A stretch of 5,754 bases of DNA, taken from DASXMX01 sp036794395 (lineage in GTDB: Bacteria > Planctomycetota > Phycisphaerae > Tepidisphaerales > Tepidisphaeraceae). Below the pieces are notes generated by a model. That model worked only from the letters and a program-made list of their open reading frames with translations. It ran no database searches and was not told the origin of the DNA. The first letter of the stretch is position 1; each line of letters opens with the position of its first letter. The stretch is taken from positions 1-5,754 of the forward strand of contig DAIRGS010000408.1 of the NCBI GenBank assembly GCA_036794395.1, given 5' to 3'. The position numbers were made by a program, and so were the translations under genes. Positions 1-5,711 of this stretch are shown here, piece by piece.

Positions 1-299
1 CGCTTTACAATCCCCCTCACCCCATCCCTCTCCCGGAGGGAGAGGGGGTAATACTTCGGCGCTTGAAGTTGACTTGAAAGCTGCATTGCCCCGTGTGAGC
101 CGAGGCGCAACAATTCCCCATACCAGTCGTCTTTGCAGTGGACGCGGTAATGGCGGGAGGTTGATCCGCTGAAAGCAGTGGAGCAGTTGGCCAGAACGCC
201 GGAGGGAAATCGGAGGGTGAATACCACGCGATCGGGAACTTCGGTAAAGCGTGGATCGTCGATGGGGCGGAACGACATGGCGGTCATCCCGACTTCGGG
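1..299 (-). pseudogene. Truncated Gfo/Idh/MocA-family dehydrogenase remnant (C-terminal part only)
   Basis: Read on the minus strand from about 299, one frame encodes DDPRFTEVPDRVVFTLRF, then PSGVLANCSTAFSG and RHYRVHCKDDWYGEL. This matches the central beta-sheet of the C-terminal domain in glucose-fructose-oxidoreductase-like Gfo/Idh/MocA proteins, where a DPRF..V.(D/E) stretch, RFPSGVLA and a G/D-W-(F/Y) step recur. The recognisable part runs from about 297 to 110. There is no Rossmann domain or EKP motif upstream: that frame runs through a dispersed repeat at 315-341 and reaches a TAG near 417. Beyond the homologous part it becomes repeat-derived sequence (SLRERDGVRG) through the palindrome at 26-46 and stays open to the window edge. 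The first in-frame ATGs are at 287 and 278, but neither would give a complete enzyme. I read it as a decayed gene fragment. It could instead be a short expressed orphan domain, which is less likely. Confidence 0.62.
26..46. repeat. Short dispersed palindrome, CCCTCTCCC-GGA-GGGAGAGGG
   Basis: A perfect 9-bp inverted repeat (26-34 and 38-46) with a 3-nt GGA loop, preceded by a pyrimidine-rich CCCCTCACCCCAT lead-in. Near-identical sequences are common as dispersed intergenic repeats in planctomycete and other GC-rich genomes (recalled, not searched). It could act as a transcription-stopping hairpin, but there is no T-run on either side. It lies inside the open frame of the dehydrogenase remnant, which supports that frame no longer being a true coding sequence here. 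Confidence 0.6.
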
Positions 300-314
300 A
301 ATGGGTTGAATTTC

Positions 315-341
315 AGATCCTTCGCTGCGCTCGAGGATGAC
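315..341. repeat. Short dispersed repeat of the AGATCCTTCGCTGCGCTC type
   Basis: The 27-bp unit starts AGATCCTTCGCTGCGCTC and ends AGGATGAC. It carries an imperfect inverted repeat (ATCCT at 317-321 against AGGAT at 334-338). The same motif is familiar as an intergenic repeat in acidobacterial and planctomycete genomes (recalled, not searched). It lies about 20 bp from the point where dehydrogenase homology on the minus strand stops, so it may mark an old rearrangement junction. Confidence 0.5.
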
Positions 342-436
342 AGAGGAGTAACGGTGACGGCCGTGCAGACGGTGTCGCGTAAGAAAAGAGTCGTGGCGCG
401 AGGGGATTGGAGGCTACCCCTGACGGGCTGATCGCG

Positions 437-465
437 GTAACATTCCGGTGCTTCGTGCGTATTAA
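437..465 (+). promoter_or_regulatory. Candidate sigma-70-type promoter for the oxidoreductase at 534
   Basis: GTAACA (437-442) and TATTAA (460-465) are separated by 17 bp. Each box matches four of six consensus positions. Transcription would start near 472 and give a leader of about 60 nt. The rest of 300-533 shows only the repeat at 315-341 and no convincing gene on either strand. The match is weak and found by eye, so it is a suggestion only. Confidence 0.25.
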
Positions 466-520
466 CATTCAACTCTGTCCCCGTCGCGGGACTTGATGGC
501 GCGGTTTGATTTGGCTTTCT

Positions 521-525
521 GGAGG
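521..525 (+). promoter_or_regulatory. Ribosome binding site of the oxidoreductase
   Basis: GGAGG ends 8 nt before the ATG at 534, an ideal spacing. It fixes the start so that the twin-arginine signal is the true N-terminus. Confidence 0.75.
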
Positions 526-533
526 ATCCATTC

Positions 534-2039
534 ATGTCTGATGTCACTCGCCGGTCGTTTCTGGAGCACACGTTAATCGCGGCGGCGGCGGGGCTTGCCG
601 CGGCCAACGTCGCCAAAGGGGCGGACGTTCCCAAATCGGAGTCCGTGCCGGCGACCCAGCCGACTGGAAAAGTGGCGCGCACCGATCGAATCGGCATGGC
701 GGTCATCGGGCTGCATGGCCGGGGCACCGATGCCCATGTGGATGCCTGGAGCTACAACGACAACGTTGAAGTTGTCGCCATCTGCGACGTGGACGAAGCG
801 CAGTACGCCAAGGCCCAGAACAAGCTCGCCGAACGCGGCCGGCCGGTGGCCAAGACCTATCAGGACCTTCGCAAGCTGTTCGAAGATAAAGACGTTCAGG
901 CGGTTTCCATCGCCACGCCGAATCACTGGCATACGCTGGCCGGCGTGTGGGCGATGCAGTCGGGGCGGGACGTGTATGTTGAGAAGCCGGTCAGCCACAA
1001 CGTGAGCGAAGGCCGCCGGCTTGAGCAGGCCCGTGTGAAGTACAACCGCGTTTGCCAGGGCGGCACGCAATCGCGATCCAACAAGGCCTGCCAGCAGGCG
1101 ATGAAATACATTCAGGATGGCAGCATCGGCACGGTGCTTCTGTCGCGCGGCTTGTGCTACAAGCGCCGCAAGACCATCGGACATATTGAAGACACATCGC
1201 CGCCGGCAACCCTGGCGTATGACACCTGGCTTGGACCCGCGCCGGAGCGGGCGTTCAACAAGAACCGGTTCCTGTATGAATGGCACTGGAACTTCGATTA
1301 CGGCAATGGCGACATCGGCAACCAGGGCGTTCACCAGATGGATATCGCCCGCTGGGCGCTGGGCAAGACGCTGCCGACATCAGTTGTCGGCCTGGGTGGC
1401 CGGTTTGGCTACCAGGATGACGGCAACACGCCGAACACGATGGTCTCGCTCATGGACTTCGGCGATAGCAAGCTGATGTTCGAAGTGCGCGGACTCGACA
1501 CCCCGGGTGTCCCGGGAATCGGCGTGACGGTCGGCAATATCGTGTATGGCACCGAAGGCTTCGTTGCCATTACCGCCGACTACGGCAAGGCTGCCGCGTT
1601 CAACAATAAGGGTGAGCTGATTAAGCAGTTCAAAGGCGGCGGCGACCACTTCTCGAACTTTGCCGAAGCAGTAAAGAGCCGGAAGCAGTCAGATCTCAAC
1701 GCGCCGGTGCTCGAAGGCCACTACTCAGCTGCCTTGTGTCATTTGTCCAATATCTCTTACCGGCTTGGCGAGCCGATGCCGCTGGGCACTCGCAGCAAAG
1801 CCGCGATTGATGACATGGATCTGGCTGAGGCATTCGGACGGTTTGAAGAACATTTGGCAAACCAGGTTGCCGAGCTGAAGGCCCCGGCCAAGGCGCTCAA
1901 GTCGATCGGAGCGAGCTATCAGATGGGCCCGAAACTCGCCTTCGATCCGAAGAATGAAAACTTTGGCTCGAACGAAAAAGCCAATGCGTTGCTGACGCGC
2001 GAGTATCGTGCGCCGTTTGTGGTGCCTGCTGAAGTGTGA
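534..2039 (+). CDS. Tat-exported Gfo/Idh/MocA-family oxidoreductase
   Basis: A 501-residue NAD(P)-dependent dehydrogenase of the Gfo/Idh/MocA superfamily, which acts on sugars, inositols or their derivatives. The N-terminus TRRSFL (R6, R7) followed by the Ala-rich stretch 14-27 is a twin-arginine signal, so the protein is probably folded with its cofactor and then exported; no clear AxA cleavage site stands out. The Rossmann fold begins at RIGMAVIGLHGRG (52-64, G59/G62/G64), with CDVD at 84-87 ending beta 2. The EKP motif is E150-K151-P152, preceded by TPNHWH (128-133). The substrate domain has DYGNGDIGNQGVHQMDIARW (255-274), where H267 and D270 fit the family's catalytic pair. The tail (about 440-501), with a late FDPKNE and LLTREYRAPFVVP, is typical of planctomycete and Bacteroidetes members. 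Relatives include inositol and glucose dehydrogenases and GH109-type glycosidases that use NAD; the substrate cannot be told from sequence. It appears monocistronic. Confidence 0.93.
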   Translation: MSDVTRRSFLEHTLIAAAAGLAAANVAKGADVPKSESVPATQPTGKVARTDRIGMAVIGLHGRGTDAHVDAWSYNDNVEVVAICDVDEAQYAKAQNKLAERGRPVAKTYQDLRKLFEDKDVQAVSIATPNHWHTLAGVWAMQSGRDVYVEKPVSHNVSEGRRLEQARVKYNRVCQGGTQSRSNKACQQAMKYIQDGSIGTVLLSRGLCYKRRKTIGHIEDTSPPATLAYDTWLGPAPERAFNKNRFLYEWHWNFDYGNGDIGNQGVHQMDIARWALGKTLPTSVVGLGGRFGYQDDGNTPNTMVSLMDFGDSKLMFEVRGLDTPGVPGIGVTVGNIVYGTEGFVAITADYGKAAAFNNKGELIKQFKGGGDHFSNFAEAVKSRKQSDLNAPVLEGHYSAALCHLSNISYRLGEPMPLGTRSKAAIDDMDLAEAFGRFEEHLANQVAELKAPAKALKSIGASYQMGPKLAFDPKNENFGSNEKANALLTREYRAPFVVPAEV

Positions 2040-2079
2040 GTTGTCAGTTGTGAGTTGTGAGTTGTCAGTTGTCAGTTGT
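2038..2079 (+). repeat. Array of six 7-bp units (G/C)AGTTGT
   Basis: Six consecutive units read GAGTTGT, CAGTTGT, GAGTTGT, GAGTTGT, CAGTTGT, CAGTTGT, varying only at the first base (G or C). The first unit begins inside the TGA stop of the oxidoreductase (2037-2039). Such runs of alternating AACTGAC/ACTGACA heptamers are familiar dispersed repeats in planctomycetes (recalled). Copy number probably changes by slippage. Confidence 0.9.
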
Positions 2080-2120
2080 TCTGTGCTTGCAACTGACCAC
2101 GAACAACTGACAACTGACAA
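2062..2120. repeat. Perfect 20-bp inverted repeat between convergent genes; possible bidirectional terminator
   Basis: TTGTCAGTTGTCAGTTGTTC (2062-2081) is exactly complementary to 2101-2120. After a one-base bulge, GTG (2083-2085) also pairs with CAC (2098-2100), leaving a 12-nt loop. Both arms consist of the heptamer, so the 3' arm is the same repeat inserted in the opposite sense. The far arm ends 5 bp before the stop of the convergent sugar kinase. A stem this long, forming in either transcript, could end or protect both mRNAs. There is no T-tract on either side, so it is not a classical intrinsic terminator. Confidence 0.8.
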
Positions 2121-2125
2121 ACTTC

Positions 2126-3028
2126 TCAAAAACTCATCGCCTGCTTGAAATCGTGCCAGCGGTCGTCGATGTGATCGCGGGTGGCGGACTGGAGTCCGCC
2201 GAGGGAGAAGTCGGCGATGGTGTAGCTGGCGACGACGGTGCCGAAGGCCAGGGCGCGCTTCAGCGTAGAGGCTGAGAAGCTTCCCTGGGTTGATAGGTAT
2301 CCCATCATTCCGCCGGCAAAGCTGTCGCCCGCGCCGGTGGGGTCGATGACTTTCTCGGCGGGGTAGGCGGGGAGGACAAACTCCCCGCGATCGCTGCATA
2401 GAAGGCAGCCGTGCTCGCCTTTTTTGATCACGACGAATTTTGGTCCCAGCTTCAGGACCTGCTTGGCGGCGGCGATCAGGTTCTTTTCGCCGGTCAGCAA
2501 TCTCGCTTCGCCATCGTTGAGCACCAGGCCATGAATCTTGCCCAGCAGTTTGCGGAGTTCGGGTTGCTCGGTCTGAATCCACAGGTTCATAGTGTCGGCG
2601 ACGACAAGCTTGGGCGTCTTGAGCGAAGCCAGCATTTCCTGCTGAAGGACCGGATGGGTATTGGCGAGGAAGACATATTTGCTGTCCAGGAAATTTTGCG
2701 GGATTTTCGGGGCGCGCTCGGCCAGGACGTTGAGATCCACCTCGACCGTGACTGCTTCGTTCATGTCCTGCACGTAGGAGCCGTGCCAGCGAAATGTTTT
2801 GCTTCCTTGGCGCACTTCCAGGCCGGAGGTGTCGACGTCGCGGCCTGCGAAAACTTCAAAAAGTTTTTTCGGACAATCTTCGCCCACCACGCCCACCAGC
2901 CGGACCGGCGTAAAAAACGAAGCGGCATATGCGAAGTAAATGGCCGAGCCGCCAATGACTTCATCGCGCTTGCCGTGGGGAGTTTCGACGGTATCAATGC
3001 CAATCGAACCGGTAACCAGAAGGGACAT
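2126..3028 (-). CDS. PfkB-family carbohydrate kinase
   Basis: A 300-residue cytoplasmic kinase of the ribokinase/PfkB family, which transfers the ATP gamma-phosphate to a sugar or nucleoside hydroxyl. The N-terminus MSLLVTGSIGIDTVETP is the usual first strand. GGSAIYFA (26-33) is the first PfkB signature region. NDGEA (171-175) is the N-x-x-E magnesium/phosphate motif, KKGEHG (202-207) precedes the nucleotide site, and DPTGAGDSFAGG (229-240) is the second signature, with D235 as the catalytic base and GAGD forming the anion hole. Length is normal. The start is ATG 3028: GGAG lies 10 nt upstream, and the frame extends further only to a TTG at 3061 with residues outside the family. It matches a widespread bacterial subgroup usually annotated only as a sugar kinase, so the substrate is unknown. 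It converges on the oxidoreductase and is separated from the minus-strand genes upstream by 258 bp. Confidence 0.92.
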   Translation of the reverse strand: MSLLVTGSIGIDTVETPHGKRDEVIGGSAIYFAYAASFFTPVRLVGVVGEDCPKKLFEVFAGRDVDTSGLEVRQGSKTFRWHGSYVQDMNEAVTVEVDLNVLAERAPKIPQNFLDSKYVFLANTHPVLQQEMLASLKTPKLVVADTMNLWIQTEQPELRKLLGKIHGLVLNDGEARLLTGEKNLIAAAKQVLKLGPKFVVIKKGEHGCLLCSDRGEFVLPAYPAEKVIDPTGAGDSFAGGMMGYLSTQGSFSASTLKRALAFGTVVASYTIADFSLGGLQSATRDHIDDRWHDFKQAMSF

Positions 3029-3075
3029 GTGGGAAGTGCTCCAAGTAGTAAGAGGCGCCAAACCTGAAAACTAAG

Positions 3076-3256
3076 GATTCACCGCAGAGACGCGGCCTTC
3101 GGCTCTGAGGCTCAGGCTCGAAGAGAGAGCGCAGAGAAAAGCAGCCGGACATGCAATGAGTGAGCGGCGCGAGCTGTCAAATGCGTAGTTTTTCGTCGGA
3201 ATTCAATCACGGTCATATTTGAATTCTCTGCGAACTCTGCGTCTCTGCGGTGAATC
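3076..3256. repeat. 181-bp segment bounded by perfect 18-bp inverted repeats
   Basis: GATTCACCGCAGAGACGC at 3076-3093 is exactly complementary to 3239-3256. The interior has further GCAGAGA-like pieces (about 3129-3137 and 3225-3243) and a nested 8-bp inverted repeat, GAATTCAA (3199-3206) with TTGAATTC (3219-3226). CACCGCAGAGACGC sequences are known as dispersed repeats in many bacteria (recalled). The paired arrangement resembles a small non-autonomous element, but no target-site duplication is visible (CTAAG on the left, ATGAT on the right) and it carries no credible gene. It fills most of the 258-bp gap 3029-3286. The kinase promoter should lie between it and 3028, but none could be assigned. 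Confidence 0.7.
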
Positions 3257-3286
3257 ATGATTGTCGTGGGCCGAAGGATTCGGATT

Positions 3287-3652
3287 TTAATACTGAGCGC
3301 CGGGCAACTGGCGGATTTTGACTCGCGAATTGGTGACAGTGTAAAGCCGGCCGGGCGACAGGCGTTTGTAGCGGGTGAAAAGGCGGTCGATGGCATCATC
3401 CTGCTCGACGTCGCTGCCCTCGACGTTGAGGTAGACCAGCGTCCGTCCAAATCTGGCTTCGAAAGGCGCGTGAGCCATTAAGGCGTCGGCCGTAAGTATC
3501 TCAAGTTGGGACTTTCGCGCGGCCTCCAGCACTTCCCAAGGTCGGGCATCGGCCGCCAGCCCGACGTCGGCCGGCATGCTGGCCTCATGACCATGACGAC
3601 GCAACGCATCGCCCACCGCCGGGCTGAGATTTCCATATAAAAGCCAACGCAT
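3287..3652 (-). CDS. Small PIN-like protein, DUF5615/Mut7-C-like, with altered first motif
   Basis: A 121-residue soluble protein. The N-terminus MRWLLYGNLSPAVGDALRRH with HGHEA (20-24), the later DVG (29-31) and ILTAD (52-56) follow the layout of DUF5615 PIN-like proteins (consensus roughly LLDENLSP..A..LR..GH......DVG...D..IL..A......L.T.D). Family members are putative RNases, often toxin partners. Here the usual acidic D-E before NLSP is replaced by Y6-G7, so one expected metal ligand is lost; D55 remains, and D85/D86 are other acidic candidates. The C-terminal part (85-121, with LFTRYKRL and VKIRQLPG) is not recognised. No antitoxin-like ORF was found beside it. ATG 3652 is the only good start but has no clear Shine-Dalgarno. 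It follows the FMN-binding gene by 49 bp on the same strand, so cotranscription is likely. The family assignment is moderate. Confidence 0.6.
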   Translation of the reverse strand: MRWLLYGNLSPAVGDALRRHGHEASMPADVGLAADARPWEVLEAARKSQLEILTADALMAHAPFEARFGRTLVYLNVEGSDVEQDDAIDRLFTRYKRLSPGRLYTVTNSRVKIRQLPGAQY

Positions 3653-3701
3653 CGTGCTATGGTAGCGGGGCGGTCTGATAGCAACAAACCTGCGTCAGCG
3701 T

Positions 3702-4241
3702 TCAGGGATTCAGTTCCTCGCTGACCCATGACTTCAGCATGTTCCATCGACGACGCCGGTGGGGGTGTAGCGTCAATTCCAGTAATTCCACCAAAACGGG
3801 GCGAAAGACCAGGACGGCGAATGTTTCGGGCGGATGCGTTTCATCACTCGTTGGGAGAAAGGGCGATTCAGCGGTTTTGGGCAGTCCGAGCTCGGGCCAG
3901 AAGAACGTGGTGCGGGTTTCGGGTCTGAGATCGGCCCACAGTTGGTTGCGCTCGGCTTCCGTGGAACAGATTTCCACACGTCCGCTCAACCGAAACTGCT
4001 GGCGGGTTTCTGGCAGCCAGCACGACGCCGCGGCGTGTGCATTGGCGGACAGCTCGACGATCTTGGCGCTGCGGGAATCGCTGGTCATCCAAATCGCACC
4101 TGTATCATCCAATCGCCGCGGGATGACAGATCGAACCTGGGGATGTCCCGAGCGATCGACCGTTGCCAAAGCCAGCACCACCGGCCGCGGAGCCTCGGTC
4201 GAAATGGCGGTGCGGAAAAGCTCGATCCACCCTTCGCTCAT
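3702..4241 (-). CDS. Alr4036-type pyridoxamine-phosphate-oxidase-like FMN-binding protein
   Basis: About 179 residues with the split-barrel FMN-binding fold of the pyridoxamine 5'-phosphate oxidase superfamily (Alr4036-type group, Pyridox_oxase_2). Numbered from ATG 4241: PRPVVLALATVDRSGHPQVR (19-38) holds the first strands; IPRRL and WMTSDSRSAK (about 51-60) form the flavin-phosphate region typical of this group; and CWLPETRQQFRLSGRVEI (74-91) matches its W..P....QFRL.G segment. The C-terminus, with TLHPHRRRRW and a final W..EELNP, is the substrate-side tail shared with true PNPOx (R...W....L.P). It may oxidise a pyridoxine-like or other small substrate, or only bind flavin; true PdxH activity is unproven. 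The frame also has a GTG start at 4250, giving 182 residues. ATG 4241 is chosen only because it is ATG, since neither has a clear Shine-Dalgarno. It is first of a likely two-gene minus-strand unit and divergent from the methyltransferase. Confidence 0.85.
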   Translation of the reverse strand: MSEGWIELFRTAISTEAPRPVVLALATVDRSGHPQVRSVIPRRLDDTGAIWMTSDSRSAKIVELSANAHAAASCWLPETRQQFRLSGRVEICSTEAERNQLWADLRPETRTTFFWPELGLPKTAESPFLPTSDETHPPETFAVLVFRPVLVELLELTLHPHRRRRWNMLKSWVSEELNP

Positions 4242-4284
4242 GCCCGGCACAATATCATCGGTAGCACGCGCCCGCCAAACGCGC

Positions 4285-4290
4285 TAGAAT
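4285..4290 (+). promoter_or_regulatory. Candidate -10 box (TAGAAT) in the divergent gap
   Basis: TAGAAT differs from TATAAT at one position and lies 12 bp before the methyltransferase ATG, which would give a very short leader. The -35 position (TAGCAC, 4262-4267, 17-bp spacer) is poor. The 61-bp gap 4242-4302 must also serve the opposite minus-strand gene, unless that promoter lies inside the methyltransferase gene. Confidence 0.25.
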
Positions 4291-4302
4291 CCGCCTCATC
4301 TG

Positions 4303-4944
4303 ATGGAGCCACCTGTGCAAAGCATCACGGAAGAACCTTATCTGCGGCCTTACCTGCGCGCCGCTCGTGAGCACGGCGGTGGCTTCAACTCGTTGCTGTG
4401 GGCGACGCAAAAATCCCAGCGGCAGCGCTTCGACGCGATTTGCCGGATTCATGAATTGGCCGGGAAATCCGTACTGGATGCCGGCTGTGGACGCGCGGAT
4501 TTCCTGGGTTATCTCATCGACACCAAAACGCGCATCTCCGATTACATCGGAGTCGAAGCGGTTGACGCGCTGGCCACCGAGGCCGAGGCCCGGAACTATC
4601 CCAACTGCAAGATTGTTCGCGGCGACTTTGTGCGCGAACCAGCTCGGCTGTTTGTTGGCGCGGATGTGATCGTCTTCAGCGGTTCATTGAACACCATCGA
4701 CTCAACCGGCTTTTACGAGACCTTGTCGCGCGCCTTCGACGCGGCGGCCGAGGCGGTCGTATTTAACTTCCTGTCGTCTTCCGTCCTTGCGGGTCGCGAT
4801 TACCTCGTCTGGCATCGTCCGGAGCATGTGATGAGCTTTCTGCGACGTCTGCCCTGCACGGTGGTGACCCACACCGATTATCTCGAGGGCGATCAGACGA
4901 TCGCCGTCGTGAAAAACCCCGAGAAATCCCTTCCAGAGCCGTGA
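4303..4944 (+). CDS. Class I SAM-dependent methyltransferase
   Basis: A 213-residue cytoplasmic protein with a Rossmann-type methyltransferase fold. SVLDAGCGRADFLGYL (56-71) is motif I, whose glycine loop binds S-adenosylmethionine. IGVEAVD (82-88) ends in the acidic residue E85 that normally holds the ribose hydroxyls. IVRGDFV (104-110) is the adenine-side loop, and DVIVFSGSLNTI (121-132) is motif IV. The late AVVFNFLSS and VVTHTDYLEGDQTIAVV strands complete the sheet. The N-terminal 50 residues (EEPYLRPYLRAAREHGGGFN and the SQRQRFDAICRIHEL helix) form a lid-like helical region. The substrate is not predictable: the family includes small-molecule, lipid and protein methylases. ATG 4303 is the only start before the conserved part and lacks a strong Shine-Dalgarno. 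Its TGA (4942-4944) overlaps the next start, so the two genes are coupled. Confidence 0.87.
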   Translation: MEPPVQSITEEPYLRPYLRAAREHGGGFNSLLWATQKSQRQRFDAICRIHELAGKSVLDAGCGRADFLGYLIDTKTRISDYIGVEAVDALATEAEARNYPNCKIVRGDFVREPARLFVGADVIVFSGSLNTIDSTGFYETLSRAFDAAAEAVVFNFLSSSVLAGRDYLVWHRPEHVMSFLRRLPCTVVTHTDYLEGDQTIAVVKNPEKSLPEP

Positions 4945-5684
4945 TGAATTCCCCCATGTCCGACACCCCAATTGGCCGGATCGATGTCCATTCGCACCTT
5001 ATTCCCGGTGTGGATGATGGTTGCCCGAATCTGGAAGAATCGTTTGCGTGTGGTCGCGCGATGGTTCATGCCGGCTATACGCACTGCTTCTGTACGCCGC
5101 ACATCTGGCCTAACTTGGCTCATAACACCGTGAAGGGAATCACCGAGCGAACCGTCCGGCTTCAGGAAGCCTTCGCCGAGGCAAGAATTCCCCTTAAGCT
5201 CATGCCCGGCGGCGAACTGAGCCTGCGGCCCGATTTCACCGACGTTTCGCCCGATGAAATCCCAACGTACGGCATGTCCCGCCGCTACTGCATCTTCGAT
5301 ATCTGGGCTGAAAAGCTTCCGGAGTTTTTCTGGCCATCGGTGGACTGGCTCAAATCCCAGGGGCTCGAGGTGATCATCGCGCATCCGGAACGGATGCGCG
5401 CCGTTCAACATAACCCGGATCTGGCGGACGAGTTCGCCAAAGCCGGGCTTTTGATGCAGGGCAATCTTCAGTGCCTCGGCGACCCGCCGCACGCGCAGAC
5501 CCGACAGGTGGGCGAACGGTTTCTCAAGGAAGGTCGCTATTTCATGCTCGGCAGCGACACCCATAATCTGGCGGGGTGGCCACTGAGGTTAGCGGGGTTG
5601 GAAAATGCGATTGAGTTGGTTGGGGAGGCAGAGGTCTGGCGGCTGACTAGAGATAATCCGAGGAAGTTGATGGAGGCGATCTAA
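4944..5684 (+). CDS. PHP-domain phosphoesterase, CpsB/CapC/YwqE-like protein-tyrosine phosphatase family
   Basis: A 246-residue metal-dependent hydrolase of the PHP superfamily. Metal-ligand motifs appear in order: DVHSHLIPGVDDG (14-26; H16, H18, D24, D25), CTPH (50-53; H53), GGELSL (89-94; E91), AHPER (146-150; H147) and GSDTH (203-207; D205, H207). This set, with DVHSHLIPGVDDG and the AHPER..AVQ.NP segment, is characteristic of CpsB/YwqE phosphatases, which dephosphorylate bacterial tyrosine kinases controlling exopolysaccharide synthesis. No tyrosine kinase or polysaccharide gene lies in the window, so another phosphate ester is equally possible. The segment after E91, with CIFDIWAEKLPEFFW (116-130), differs from the usual LLEFP-type strand. 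ATG 4944 is preferred because it overlaps the methyltransferase stop as TGATG; a GTG at 4941 and an ATG at 4956 are alternatives, none with a clear ribosome binding site. Confidence 0.87.
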   Translation: MNSPMSDTPIGRIDVHSHLIPGVDDGCPNLEESFACGRAMVHAGYTHCFCTPHIWPNLAHNTVKGITERTVRLQEAFAEARIPLKLMPGGELSLRPDFTDVSPDEIPTYGMSRRYCIFDIWAEKLPEFFWPSVDWLKSQGLEVIIAHPERMRAVQHNPDLADEFAKAGLLMQGNLQCLGDPPHAQTRQVGERFLKEGRYFMLGSDTHNLAGWPLRLAGLENAIELVGEAEVWRLTRDNPRKLMEAI

Positions 5685-5711
5685 CTGCCGTTATGATAGG
5701 GAAGTGGCTGG

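Noticed and set aside
284..727. Minus-strand open frame of 147 codons across the oxidoreductase start and upstream DNA
   Set aside because: Low-complexity Ser/Ala/Thr-rich translation running through a dispersed repeat and the 5' end of a real gene; no ribosome binding site and no domain. The dehydrogenase remnant is in a different frame.
573..1334. Long open frame (253 codons) antisense to the oxidoreductase
   Set aside because: It lies wholly inside a strongly supported gene, has no recognisable motif, and is explained by GC-rich codon use leaving the opposite strand open.
2038..2120. CRISPR-like array
   Set aside because: Units are 7 bp and contiguous, with no spacers, and the array inverts on itself.
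1725..2582. Minus-strand open frame of 285 codons spanning the 3' ends of the oxidoreductase and kinase
   Set aside because: It overlaps two real genes in wrong frames; its QLTTDNSQLTTDNS stretch is merely the translated heptamer repeat.
3029..3061. Upstream in-frame extension of the sugar kinase to a TTG start
   Set aside because: The added 11 residues are not family-like, and the ATG at 3028 has a GGAG 10 nt upstream and begins exactly at the first conserved strand.
2411..3067. Plus-strand open frame of 218 codons antisense to the sugar kinase
   Set aside because: The kinase on the other strand has both PfkB signatures and normal length; this frame has no motif.
3287..4241. Toxin-antitoxin module made of the PIN-like gene and its upstream neighbour
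   Set aside because: The neighbour is an FMN-binding split-barrel protein of about 180 residues, not an antitoxin, and no small DNA-binding or DUF433-like ORF is present.
3739..4370. Several overlapping plus-strand open frames opposite the FMN-binding gene
   Set aside because: Shadow frames of a gene with clear PNPOx-superfamily motifs on the minus strand; Arg/Ser-rich with no domains.
4893..5564. Minus-strand open frame of 223 codons opposite the PHP gene
   Set aside because: The plus-strand frame keeps the full set of PHP metal-ligand motifs; the antisense product has none.
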